A stretch of DNA of 64,000 nt from Patagioenas fasciata (Eukaryota > Chordata > Aves > Columbiformes > Columbidae): contig NC_092522.1 of assembly GCF_037038585.1 (NCBI RefSeq), forward strand, positions 123,982,661 through 124,046,660, written 5' to 3'. Positions 1 to 12,300 of this stretch are shown here, one piece after another. The notes beneath the pieces are model-generated. The model did no database searches and had not been told where the DNA came from. It was given only the letters and a program-made list of their open reading frames with translations. Each line of letters begins with the position of its first letter. Positions within the stretch are counted from its first letter, which is position 1. Made by a program: the position numbers and the translations under genes.

Positions 1-178
1 TCTTAGTGTGCGGGTGGTCACAAGTTCCCCAGAAAGATTGTGGAGTCTCCATCCAAGAAGATGTTCAAAACCCAGCTGGACGTGGTCCTGAGCAACCTTC
101 AGTTGACCACAGCAGAGCATTTTGACTACATGATCTCCACGAGTTCCTTCCAAACTCAACCATTCGGTGATTCTGTTG
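1..178 (+). repeat. CR1 LINE 3' end, left-truncated by window
   Basis: CR1 3' text on the + strand (GTGGAGTCTCCATCC, CAAAACCCAGCTGGACGTGG, GATGATCTCC-like) ends in TTCGGTGATTCTG. It lies in a FBXO16 intron about 95 bases before the micro-exon. Confidence 0.85.
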
Positions 179-270
179 ATATTTTGTGGGTTGCATAGAT
201 TGTTTTTCAAGCTTAGGATATATTGAATCCCCTTTAAGTATTAAATTTTCTTTACATGTCTGTTTTATAG

Positions 271-306
271 ATATTCGAAGAAAGAAGAGCCCTGCTTGGA
301 AAATGG
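271..306 (+). CDS. FBXO16: FBXO16 36-bp micro-exon (first exon visible)
   Basis: Twelve codons reading [12 protein letters not shown] sit between a TTTTATAG acceptor and a GTAAAC donor, phase 0 at both ends. This matches the family segment [11 protein letters not shown] just before the F-box region, and it joins in frame to FDKW at 6974. The exon is very short and a CR1 3' end stops only about 95 bases upstream of it. The preceding coding exon is outside the window. Confidence 0.85.
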
Positions 307-3300
307 GTAAACTTTCCTCTTTAAATATATATTTAAATACACCTGGATTTCTGAACCGATCAAGAGATTACTCCAATGGGAATGCAAAGCAAATCCTGTT
401 TTGAAAAAGAGGTTCGTTTTTCTGATGTGAAATTGAGCTTTAGCTACTCTGCTCTAGACGAAGGTAAAGGTGTAAATTCCCTCAGTGCCTACATTTTGTT
501 AGTTCTGAACTTGGGAAATCATATTCCATCATCGGAATGATCCGGAATGGGATAAGATGCCCTGGGAAGAGCCTGTGAAGTCTTCAAAGGAGGTGCTGGA
601 TGTTGCGGTATTGCCGTTGTCTGGGAACAGGTCTTTGAAACCTGTAATAAGCGACGCGTTATCTCCCAAGCGCACACATGCGGCTCCTCATCCTGTAATC
701 ACTGAGCACCTCACAATCTCTGACTGTCATCTTCACAGCTCCTACATGAGACAAGAAAGTGCTGTCACCATGTTTTGCAGATGAAAAAATAATGAGACAC
801 ACAGAGACGTGAGGTAGAATTTATTTACCCCGACCACAAATCACTGCGACTTAGACATTTGGCCAGGTCTATATGTCTAAAACCTAACATTTAAGCCTGG
901 CTTGTTTGGTCATCCCAGGCTCCTTGTACAGTCAACAGAGAGAAAGCTGTAATTCCAGAGGGTAATTCAATTTGTCCTAGTCCTAAACTCACCCCTTAAG
1001 AATTGCATTGGGCTTTCTTTTCTATAAGGCAAAATCCATTTATGAGCCATTCTGAGGAAGCGGCCGTAATCTGCTCAGTCTCCTATGCAGACAGGAATAC
1101 AGACTCAGGGACTTTAATGCAATAAATGAGTGAATTCAGCTCAATGTGGCTTGGTAGTAACTGTATGGTCGAGTTCTGTGCACATCTTTATAAATGGAAC
1201 CAAAGAACCAGTTACATGGTCACATATGATACATAAGCTAAATAGAAATACAGAAGTGTTGCTCCTTATCAGCACTTTGATAAAGAGCATTTGCACAGCA
1301 ACTTTATTTGAATGATAATGCTTGTTCTTTATACCTTCTAGGTCACTCATGGGCATTTTTTGCATTTGAACTGGTCTTTACAGACAAGTATTTTGATTTT
1401 AAGATCCTGAGGATTATTCATCTTTATAGGAAATATGCTTTCCATGACTTGTTGACGTGCACGTGTTTTGATACAAAGGGATTTCACGGATACTAAGAAA
1501 GCAAAATACACCTTTCAGCTTGATAGTCAGGGGCTGACAGGCCTAAAACCCATCTCTTGAAAACTGTTGTGTACATATTTTATGGCAAAGAGAAAGCACA
1601 AAAGCTGCTCTTAACTCCCTTCAAAGCCCGTGGGGTTATAATGCAAAGCCTGGAGCACTTTGAGTTGGGGAGAAACGGTGTCAAGAAATCCCAGTGCTCT
1701 GGGCAGGGCTATTTGCATCGATTCACATGAGCCTCTCGTGCTCTCTGGGCGCGTGGACTGGATGAAACCAATGAATGGTGGGTTTGTGAGGCTGGGAACC
1801 CATATTCAAAATAGTTATAAATGATTTATCATGAAACTGGAAGGCTAAAGTCGGTCCTAAGTCCAGAACTATGAAGTGTTTCCACTCTGGGTGATAGAAT
1901 GGAAAGTACATACCTGCAGATGATAACAGGCTTGGAGGGATTTCAGGAACTTTGGAGGATAGAAATCAGCATGAAATGCTCTGCAGTGTAATAAGGACAA
2001 GTGGAAAGTGCGGCTTGCAATGACAACATTCACAAAAACTGCAGATGTGAGAAAAGCAAAGTATGCAGGAGTTCTGCAAAAAGAAATTGCTGGGAATTAC
2101 GGGGGATCACACACTGAATATAAGGTGACAGTATAATCGTAATAAAGGAAATATCCGGGAGGGCTGTCTGAAATGTCCCCAGCTCTGGTCCATGCATTTT
2201 GAGATTCTCAGAGATATTTCTGAAAACAAATCATATGTGAGAACAGTCTCAGGTCCAGAAAATAAGAAAACGATCCCTTTACTGTAGGGAAGATGCAGAA
2301 AAGATGCAATAACATCTTTCCAATGACACACAAAACGTTTCTGAAAAGAGGAATGGAATGATCTGATCTCTGTGGTCGCATCGGGTAGGACAAGAATTCA
2401 TGGCCTTGAGTTACAATGGTGCAGACACAATTTATACACCAGCAAAATCCAGCGCTACAGATCATTCACTGCTTGCCAAGGGGCTAGGGGTGGAATCTCC
2501 ATCGCTGGAGCCGTATGAGAACAGGTTAGACAAACATTTATCAGGAATGGTTTAGGAAAGTGGATCCTGCCATGCAGCAGGAGATTTTAGCCTAGAGAAC
2601 AGGAGCTGAGGGGAGACCTTCTGATCTCTGAACTGCTTGAAAGGAGCTTGGAGCCAGGGGGGTCGGGCTCTGCTCCCCAGGAACAAGCGCCAGGAGCAGA
2701 GGAAACGGCCTCAAGTTGCAGCAGGGGAGGTTGAGGTTGGATGTGGGGAACAATTTCTTCCCCAAAGGGCTGTGGGGCATTGGAACAGGCTGCCCAGGGC
2801 AGTGCTGGAGTCACCATCCCTGGAGGGTTGGACAGACGGACATGAGGTTCTCAGGGACATGGGGCAGTGCCAGGGGTGGGGGAACAGTTGGATTCAATTA
2901 AAGGAACCTGGGGGTCCTGGGGACAGCAGGGTGAGCATGAGCCAGCACTGGGCCCTTGTGGCCAGGAAGGCCAAAGGGACCTGGGGTGGGTTAGAAGGGG
3001 GTGGTCAGTAGGTCAGAGAGGTTCTCCTGCCCCTCTGCTCTGCCCTGGGGAGACCACACCTGGAATCTTGTGTCCAGTTGTGGCCCCTCAGTTCCAGAAG
3101 GACAGGGAACTGCTGCAGAGAGTCCAGCGCAGCCACCAAGATGCTGGAGGGAGTGGAGCATCTCCCGTGTGAGGAAAGGCTGAGGGAGCTGGGGCTCTGG
3201 AGCTGGAGGAGAGGAGACTGAGGGGGGACTCATTCATGGGGATCAATATGGAAAGGGGCAGTGTCAGGAGGATGGAGCCAGGCTCTTCTGGGTGACAACC

Positions 3301-6300
3301 AGTGACAGGACAAGGGGCAATGGGTGCAAACTGGAACACAGGAGGTTCCACTGAAATTTGAGAAGAAACTTGTTTGGGGTGAGGATGGCAGAGCCTGGCC
3401 CAGGCTGCCCAGGGAGGTTGTGGAGTCTCCTTCTCTGCAGACATTCAAACCCGCCTGGACACCTTCCTGTGGAACCTCAGCTGGGTGTTCCTGCTCCGGG
3501 GGGATTGCACTGGATGAGCTTTCCAGGTCCCTTCCAACCCCTGACACTCTGGGATTCTGTGATCTCGGGGGTCTCTTCCAACCGATATGATTCCATGATT
3601 CCATTCTAAGACGGCTGGGGAGGGAGGGGAAAATTGCTTCTCCTGAAGTGAATCATCTCCATCCACATGCAAGCCATTCCTCAAAAGCGCCTCATTGACC
3701 TGAGCATTCCTTCCTATTTGCAGAGCACAGGGATGCCTGCGTGCGATTGTAACCCCGTGATCTCCTGTCCATACGCTGGTTTGGAGCTGAGGACCACGTC
3801 CCGTTGCAGCAATTCGTTCGAGTCAGTAAAACAACCCATCCCCTATAGCAGAGGGGCTGTGTAGGTGAAGCGGCAGAGCTGCTGTACTTGGGTGCCGTGC
3901 TCCTGGGCTCTCCCCATGGCGTCAGGCCACGTTATTTGTGTGTGTGCGCTCAGGGATTAATTGTAAGCTGATCATAGATGCAGGGGCTGAGCACTCCCAT
4001 TGCCAGCATAGCCTTATGTCATCCAGTCCCTGGGGAGACATTGTTCACCAGGGCTCGGGGAAAGGCACAGAAAAGGGAATAAAGAATAAAAACGCTCTTA
4101 GCTGCGGATAGAGAAGGTGCAACACCTTGGAAAGGGGAATCCGGTCCAACTGGTTGGGTTGCTGTAATCAGACGCAAGGGGAGGAACTGCGGAGAGGAGC
4201 AGCCAAATGTAGCATGGGGACATGCTTGTTAATACTGGAAAAGAGACAAATTATGCTGGCTTAAGTACTTGGCTGCTGCTGAATGCGGCGGGGAAGAAGC
4301 TGCGTGTTCCCATGGTCCTGATTCTGGTGCTGATTTAAATGAGAGTTTCCCTGGCAGCGTAAGCACAGGCTGAGGATGCTGCGAGGAACTGCTTTACTGC
4401 GAAATCCAGGGCAGAATGGGAAGAGTTAAAGAGAATCATGTATTCTGTCTTCTCTGGATTTGCTTTGATGAATTCACTTCATCTCTTGGTGTGGAAGGGA
4501 GTAAACCAGTTACCCCCCTGTCTCTGGAGCTTGTATGGAAGAAATGTATCTTTGCAAAGGGGTGATTGCAGATTGTTTTAATTAGAAGAGGATGTAGCTG
4601 TGATCATGAATGGGGAATCTGTGCAGTTCACCATGGGACAGAAAAAGCTTTTCATATGAAGCTGAGGGTGAGAAGAAGGCAGCAGAACCTCCTCTGTACC
4701 CCTCTGCTACACCTTTGATTTTAGTCTTGTGTCCAAGCCCCAAATCCAAATGTCCTCCTTCAGTTTCTCCTCACTATGCTGCTAAACATCATTAGTGGTG
4801 AAAGTTATATGCAAAAGAGGGATGGGAGGGAAAGGGTGTCATGCCTTAATTCACCGTCTGTGTCTGACAATACATGGACATTCGGGAGCTTTCTTCTATT
4901 TGGCTCTTTGGGATCTCAGGAATGCCAATTCCACCCTTTCTCCATGCTGCCCTTCTCGAATGTCTCGCAGAGGTGTGTGCAAGAAGAGCTATTTGCCCCT
5001 CCATTACTGGGATTAAATGCATCCAAGTAAAAATAAAGAAAGAAACAAAGGGTGCTTTAAAATGATCTGGAAATAAATTACTTCTCCATTCATCTGCACA
5101 GGACACTTTATTATTCTGCCACTCCTTAACTTGACTGTAGATTTTGGTGGGTGGGGGCAAGCAGAGTCAAAAAAAATCTGAATTTCTAGTCTGTTTTGTT
5201 CTGAAAGGGAAAATAAGGGACATTAAACCATTTACCCCCAATAATTAAAAAAATGTTGGAAGAGATGCATGGTTTTTCTTATTTTTGGTGGTGACATTGA
5301 AATAAGGATTTCAAATGGCCCTGAGGTTAAACGCACAAGTGAACGTGCTGTGATTTGAGCTGTGGAGGGCGCTTTGTCGGGCGGGGAACGCAGACATCAG
5401 GAGAGCGCGTGTTTTGGGGACGGCCAAAGCATGGGAATGAAACAACCGGGGAAAAGCAAAATTCCCAAAGAGGGGAATTCCCCAAAACCGTTTTCCCTTT
5501 GAAAAGAAGGTGAGTTTGGGTCAAGACTTGTCCGAAATTGGCGTTTCACCTGTGCAAAGCCATCCTTAGCCGCGCCGTTCTCACCGGGGACTCCTGCCGA
5601 CTGCGTCCTCTGAGGTTTCCTCCCCCCGGCAGCCAGTGCAGGTTTTGAGCCACATTGCCTGGGTTGTGGTGATGAGGTCGTTCCCTTCCCAGGAGGTTCC
5701 TGCTGACGGGGCCCTTTTCCATCCTCCTGCTATCAACACAAGCGAACCACCAGCCGCCGGTGCTCCCACCCTGTTTACACAGCTCCGCTCCACGCTGCCT
5801 TGGTGTTGCCATCGTAGCAAAGGGATACATGTTTGTGTGGTTACCTACATGCTCGTTCACTCCCACAACCATTTTAATCCTCTTTAGGTAAGCACAGAAA
5901 TGCTGTGAAAAAGTCTTTTGTGCCACAGACTTCACTTGTGAGACACGGGCAACTGATTTAGCTTCTCTTTGTTCCGCTTCTCTGTAGTGGGGATTCCTCT
6001 CCTCTGCAGCGGGATCGTGAGAATGAATATTTTAGAAATTGTAAGGCACTCAAATACTCCAGGGGCCATATAAGTGTCAGCGTAGATGGGGAAGCAGCAT
6101 TGAACTCGTTGTAGTTTGGGACCTGGACCTGTGAGCACACATCTGAGTGTCACACAGAATCACAGAATCACAGAATCCCAGAATGTCAGAGGTTGAAGGG
6201 CCCTGGAAAGCTCATCCAGTGCAATCCCCCCATGGAGCAGGAACACCCAGCTGAGGTTCCACAGGAAGGTGTCCAGGCGGGTTTGAATGTCTGCAGAGAA

Positions 6301-9300
6301 GGAGACTCCACAACCTCCCTGGGCAGCCTGGGCCAGGCTCTGACACCCTCACCCCCAACAAGTTTCTTCTCAAATTTAAGTTGAACCTCCTGTGTTCCAG
6401 TTTGCACCCATTACCCCTTGTCCTGTCACTGGTTGTCACCCAGAAGAGCCTGGCTCCATCCTCCTGACACTGCCCCTTTCCATATTGATCCCCAGGAATG
6501 AGTCCCCCCTCAGTCTCCTCTTCTCCAGCTCCAGAGCCCCAGCTCCCTCAGCCTTTCCTCACACGGGAGATGCTCCACTCCCTTCAGCATCTTGGTGGCT
6601 GCGCTGGACTCTCTGCAGCAGTTCCCTGTCCTTCTGGAGCTGAGGGGCCACAACTGGACACAAGATTCCAGGTGTTGTCCTTCTTTCCACGAGTGAAGCC
6701 AAAGTGTGAGTGAGCAAAGAGTCTTGTAAGCATGAGCATGTCCTGGACAAGGCCATCCCGGGTCCTTTGAGGATTATAAATCATATGTTATGTGGCTTCA
6801 GAGTTTCTTTTAATGTAGCCTCTCCATTTGTTTCCAGTTCCTATGTGCTTCGCTCTTGAATGAGTCACCAGAATCTGCTGCTTATGCACTTTCCCTTGTC
6901 TCAAATGTGTGCTTTATTTTAAGAAGTTGAATCTCCAGTTTCTCAGAACCTGAAACTCCTTTCCTTTCCCCAGTTTGACAAGTGGACAGACGGCCAGAGG
7001 CGGCGGATCCTGGGGGACCTGTTGGCACGCTGCTCCTTGTCACAGCAGAAATTCTGTGCCAAGCAGCTGCAGGATCGCATTCCCACCGAGGCTCTGGATT
7101 TCACCACGAGGCTTCCCCGAGTCCTCTCTTTATACATCTTCTCCTTCCTCGACCCGCGGAGCCTCTGCCGATGCGCACAGGTAAAAAAGCCAACGCGTAC
7201 GTAAAGTTCAGACAGTCAGGTCGAGCTAGTTGAAAGGAAAAAGGAAACAGCACTGTTTTCAGTACAGACATACTGGTTTTGTTCTTTGTAACGCAAGGAT
7301 GTCTTCTGACTTGGCAGCCTGGTGCCAAATGCTTCGCGGTGCTTATGTGAGACCACATGCAACATTTCCACAGATCCTCACCAAAGCCAGATTGGCCAAG
7401 ATTTACAAAAGTGAGGAGTAATTTTAGATACTCAGCTCTAAGGCATTTAACGTGTGGTACTTGACAAGACTGATTCTTCCCAAGAAGGAGGCCTGGTACT
7501 TTCTGGAAATCATGTTATTTTAAAGAACCTTGCAATGTGTGCAGAATAATTCATTGCTTTGAAAAGTATTGGCTTGTGCTAGTTGGAAAGAACCACGTGC
7601 AATGCTTTAAGAAAACCAGATCTTTTAAAATGTTGAAGGCAAAGTGTTGGATGTGGAGAAGCAGAGGTGTTACAGATGTGCTTTTGAGACTGGAGCTTCT
7701 GTCTTTTGAGCACAAAACTACGTTTGCATGAGATAAAGTGCTGTGAGGTGATGCCCAAAGTAGTTCTGAATAAGTTGAGATATTGGTGACGTTACCACCG
7801 CACTAACATAGTACTCCATATAATACTATGAATATATCAAAACCTCAGCTCGTTTAAAGCTTGTCCTATTATCTTGCACCAGCATTTCATGTTTTATGTG
7901 GATGCAACTCACATTATTCACTCACAGGCGGGGAGAAGACAGGTTAGGAAATTACTTAGAAAGAAAGATCCGCACAGTTCTACTTGTGTTGTATGGTTGG
8001 CCAGCTGCTGTTCAAAGCCTGGCAGTGCCAGCAGTGAGGTGGATGTGAACTGGCTGAAGGGAAGAAGCCAGAGAGTCGTGGTCAATGGGGCAGAGTCCAG
8101 TTGAGGCCTGGATCTAGTGGAGTGTTCAAGGGTCAGTGCTGGGGCCGGGATTATTCAATATATTCATCAATGACTTGGATGAGGGAATAGAGTGACTGTC
8201 AGCAAGTTTGCTGGTGACACCAAACTGGGAGGAGTGGTGACACTGGAAGCTGTGCTGCCATCAGAGACCTGGACAGGCTGGAGAGTTGGGCAGGAAAATG
8301 TAATGAAATAGAACAAGGGCAAGTGTAGAGTCTTGAATGTGGGCAGGAACAACCCCAGGTTCCAGTGTAAGTTGGGGAATGAGCTATTAGAGAGCAGTGT
8401 AGGGGAAAGGGACCTGGGGGTCCTGGAGACAGCGGGATGACCATGAGGTGTGAGGAAAGGCTGAGGGAGCTGGGCCTCTGGAGCTGGAGAAGAGGAGACT
8501 GAGGGGGGACTCATTCATGGGGATCAATATGGAAAGGGGCAGTGTCAGGAGGATGGAGCCAGGCTCTTCTCGGTGACAACCAGTGACAGGACAAGGGGCA
8601 ATGGGTGCAAACTGGAACACAGGAGGTTCCGCTGAAAGAGGAGAAGCAACTTGTTGGGGGTGAGGGTGTCAGAGCCTGGCCCAGGCTGCCCAGGGAGGCT
8701 GTGGAGTCTCCTTCTCTGCAGACATTCAAACCCGCCTGGACCCCTTCCTGTGGAACCTCAGCTGGGTGTTCCTGCTCCATGGGGGGATTGCACTGGATGA
8801 GCTTTCCAGGTCCTTCCAACCCCTGACATTCTGTGGTTCTGTGATTCTATGATGATGTTTGTCCTGAAGCTGGAAGAAGCATTTTACACCAAGTGACTGT
8901 GTGATGTAGCGTAACAGCAGAACATGAGCAGGAAGAAGACATTCAGAACGGGTTTATCAGTCTTAGGGAGTTCGTTGATGCTGTTTTTCTCACTGGAAGC
9001 TGAGAAATAGGTTATTCCAACTACTGTAGCTTATTGAGGAGAAGTGCAGGAAGTTGCCTTAAACAAGTGGAAATTTTTTCTCTTGGCCCGTGTTTTTCGG
9101 AGTATTTCACCCTGTGCTGGAGATCTTAGACACTGAGCATGTCATGAAGACCTTGAATGGTTTATTGAAAGGTCTAAATGGAGCATAAGCAGTGCTGAAT
9201 ATAATTGTAGTAGTGTAAGGACATAGGGGAATTACATCCACAGCGCACAAGTCTCTTGCTGCAATCTTGGATGCTTGAAACCCCAAGGTTTTCAACTTAT

Positions 9301-12300
9301 GGGCTTCCCAGGTGAGCTGGTACTGGAAGTACCTGTCGGAACTGGACCAGCTCTGGATGCTGAAGTGCCTCCGTTTCGGCTGGTACATCAACTTCTCTCC
9401 AACCCCCTTTGAGCAAGGAATCTGGAAGAAACATTACATCGAGATGGTGAAAGAGCTGCGTGTCACGAGACCAAAGGTACGTGCCAACCACCTCCAGGGC
9501 TGTTCGGGGCCAGGGGGAAAACTGGGCTGGTTGGGTTCCTGACCCCTGTGCATCTTTATCTTCCTGTCATCTTCCTTTAGTAAAATGGAAGACATATAAT
9601 TTTAAATGTCTCCAGTTTATAGAGCACATGATAGCCAGAGGTGGAGCGCCCTGCTGACATTTCAGAGTCACTTTGGTACCTAAAATCAGCAATTAGTAAT
9701 AAAATAAGTCCGGGGGAAGGGAAAAAGCACTCATTATAGCCCTGTTATAGCTCTTGGTGTTGTTCCCTTCTCTCTTCTCCAAAGGGAGGTGGAACATTAC
9801 TCAGTAGCCATTGCTTTTTCCTGAGATTCACTGCTGCTGTGCCTGGTTTGCGGGGCTGTGAGGATGGGATTCTTCTGCCCCGAATTCAAAACTCATCCCT
9901 CTAATTTTAATTAAGCTCACTCATAGGCTTCATAGTCCATGGAGAGAAGCCAGAGCATCTCAAAAGGAGTTCAGCTCAGCTTGATGCAGATTTTGGGACA
10001 TGGGCCATGATGTTCACTGTGTCCCTCTTTTTGTTCACTGACCATAATGGAGCCTGGAGAGACTGATTTCGAGTTAATACCAAATTCTTAGAAATCTAAA
10101 GTTAGGCAAAATAACTCTCGCTTTCATTATAAGCTAAAATTTGTTCCCTTCTTTTCTTCTCTCCTATTAGACTCTTTCGAAGGATGACTTTGTAGTTATT
10201 GACGTGCAACCCGTAAGAAGCACCGTCCCAGAGGCAAAACTTTCAGTGCCAGGAAGGAGGACAAGCAAGGAGAAGAAAGAGCTCCCGCCGTGGCGTTCGG
10301 CAGACAGGCACCCGACAGACACCATCCGCTTCAACTACCTCGACAACTACGACCCCATCGAGCAGGCTCGGCAGGCGTAAGAGCTCAACCGCTTCCATTT
10401 TGCTTTCTCTGCCACGTGGGGTATGCCTGTGTCCTTTGCAAACTCACCGCCTGTGCTCCAAGCTGCCTGGAAGTTGTTCAGCAACCTGGTTGCAAACCCA
10501 CTTTGCTGCTTTTTTGGCTTCGCTTGGATTGATGTTGGTCCGGTTGTGTTGCAGCTGCTCTACTTTGTGCCCTTTCGGTGCAGAGGTGGGTACAGCTTGG
10601 TAGTGTCTGCCGATAAAATAGGCTGTGACTCCTGGGGAAGTTACACAGCTGTAATGGGAGGAATCAGGACAACAGTTTTGAAAAGTATTACCTACATATT
10701 TAGACTGCATGGGATACACTGCCTAGATTGATCCGTTCCTAGGCTCCCAGGATTTTCTGGTTAACAGCTGGCAAAATAAAGGCGTTAGAAAGGTGTGTGA
10801 GGAAAAGTGTGAGCAGCAGGTCAGGGAGGTTGTTCCTCCCCCTCTGCTCTGCCCTGGGGAGGCCCCATCTGCAGTTGTGGGTCCAGTTCTGGGCTCCCCA
10901 GTTGAAGAAAGACAAGGAATTACTGGAGAGAGTCCAGGGAGGGACACAAAGATGCTGAGGGGTCTGGAGCATCTTTGTGATGAGGAGACTGAGAGAGCTG
11001 GGGCTGTTGAGCTGGAGAAGAGAAGCTGAGAGGGATCTGGTGAATGGGATCAATATCTCAGGGTGGGTGTCAGAGGATGGACCAGACTCTGTTCAGTGGT
11101 GCCCAACGCCAGGGTGAGGGGCAACGGGCACAGACTGAAACACAGGAGGCTCCATGTGAACATGAGCAGAAACTTGTTTGCTGGGAGGTGCCAGAGCCTG
11201 GCCCAGGCTGCCCAGAGCGGGTGTGGAGTCTCCTTCTCTGAGACATTCAAACCCGCCTGGACCCACCTGTGTGATCTGCTCTGGTGACCCTGCGTGAGCA
11301 GCTGGGTTGGACTGGATGATCTCCACAGATCCCTTCAACCCCAACCAATCCTGATTCTGTGATTTCCACCCCAAAGTATGGTTTTGTACGTCAACTTGTG
11401 TTAGGACTGTCCCGTGCTTTTTCCTTTGACACATCTGGCATCAGATGTTTTCAGAACCTTAGACCTGTGGTCACATTTCTGTGCACCAACAAGCGTCAGC
11501 AGCAGCAATCACAAGGAGGTTCCTTTAGTCACCTCTGTGCCGTGTTCAACCCGTTTCTCATTTAAATCTCTGTTAACACCACCTCTCATTTTCCACAGGC
11601 TCACAGCAGTTACCTCCATTCAGCTGATGTACAGTCATTTGTACAACTGGTAATAGTATCATTAAGCTGAGCTTGGTGAACAGGTAATGGATTAGCGTGA
11701 GTGCGAGTCCCTGTGAAAAGGATTGCACAGACTCTCCCCCAAGCGAATGTGCGGGAGGAGGAGATTCCTCTCCCCCGTGCCAACAAAAACCTTGGGAACC
11801 AACTGAGCTGCAGTGAAAGCACCCAGATTGTACGTTAGGTGAATAACTGATAGAGCTGAGATTAGCCCGGTGCGCAGGAACAATCAACCCGTGAATTACC
11901 CCAGCCGAGAGGTTCTTTGGCTCAGCAATCGTGCACTTGCGTAAGCTCTTTCTCAACGTGATTAACTTCGCCGGACCCACCGCTCCTCCGGGGTATTCCA
12001 CACAGTTCCCAGTGTCTGAGCTAAAGCCTTTTATGAATCATTTTCTAATCCGCGTCCCCTAGTCCGGGGATACTGTGCTACTTCAAAGAGCTTTCCAGTT
12101 TCCACCTCACCCTCTTTCTGCGGGACGTTCCCAAACCTGAGCACCGTTTTTGGGTAGAGTTCTTTGAAGCTTTTAACTAAATATTTTGACAAAATGCCTC
12201 TTGTTGCAAACGGATGTCCTGATATTGCTTCTCAGCTGTGCTAAATGTTCCTAGGTATCGGCTCCCAAAGGTTTATGTGAGATTTAGGGTTTCCTTGTGC

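Larger units (their letters stand above)
307..6973. other. FBXO16 intron after the micro-exon
   Basis: This 6.7-kb intron contains the nested CR1 at 2585-3607 and a minus-strand CR1 at 6153-6680. The rest (307-2584, 3608-6152) looks like unique, AT-leaning sequence with only short chance reading frames; no gene or RNA was recognised. Confidence 0.85.

Noticed and set aside
10378-10380. TAA as the FBXO16 stop codon
   Set aside because: It overlaps the GTAAGA donor and would remove the conserved C-terminal tail; kept only as a possible intron-retention end.
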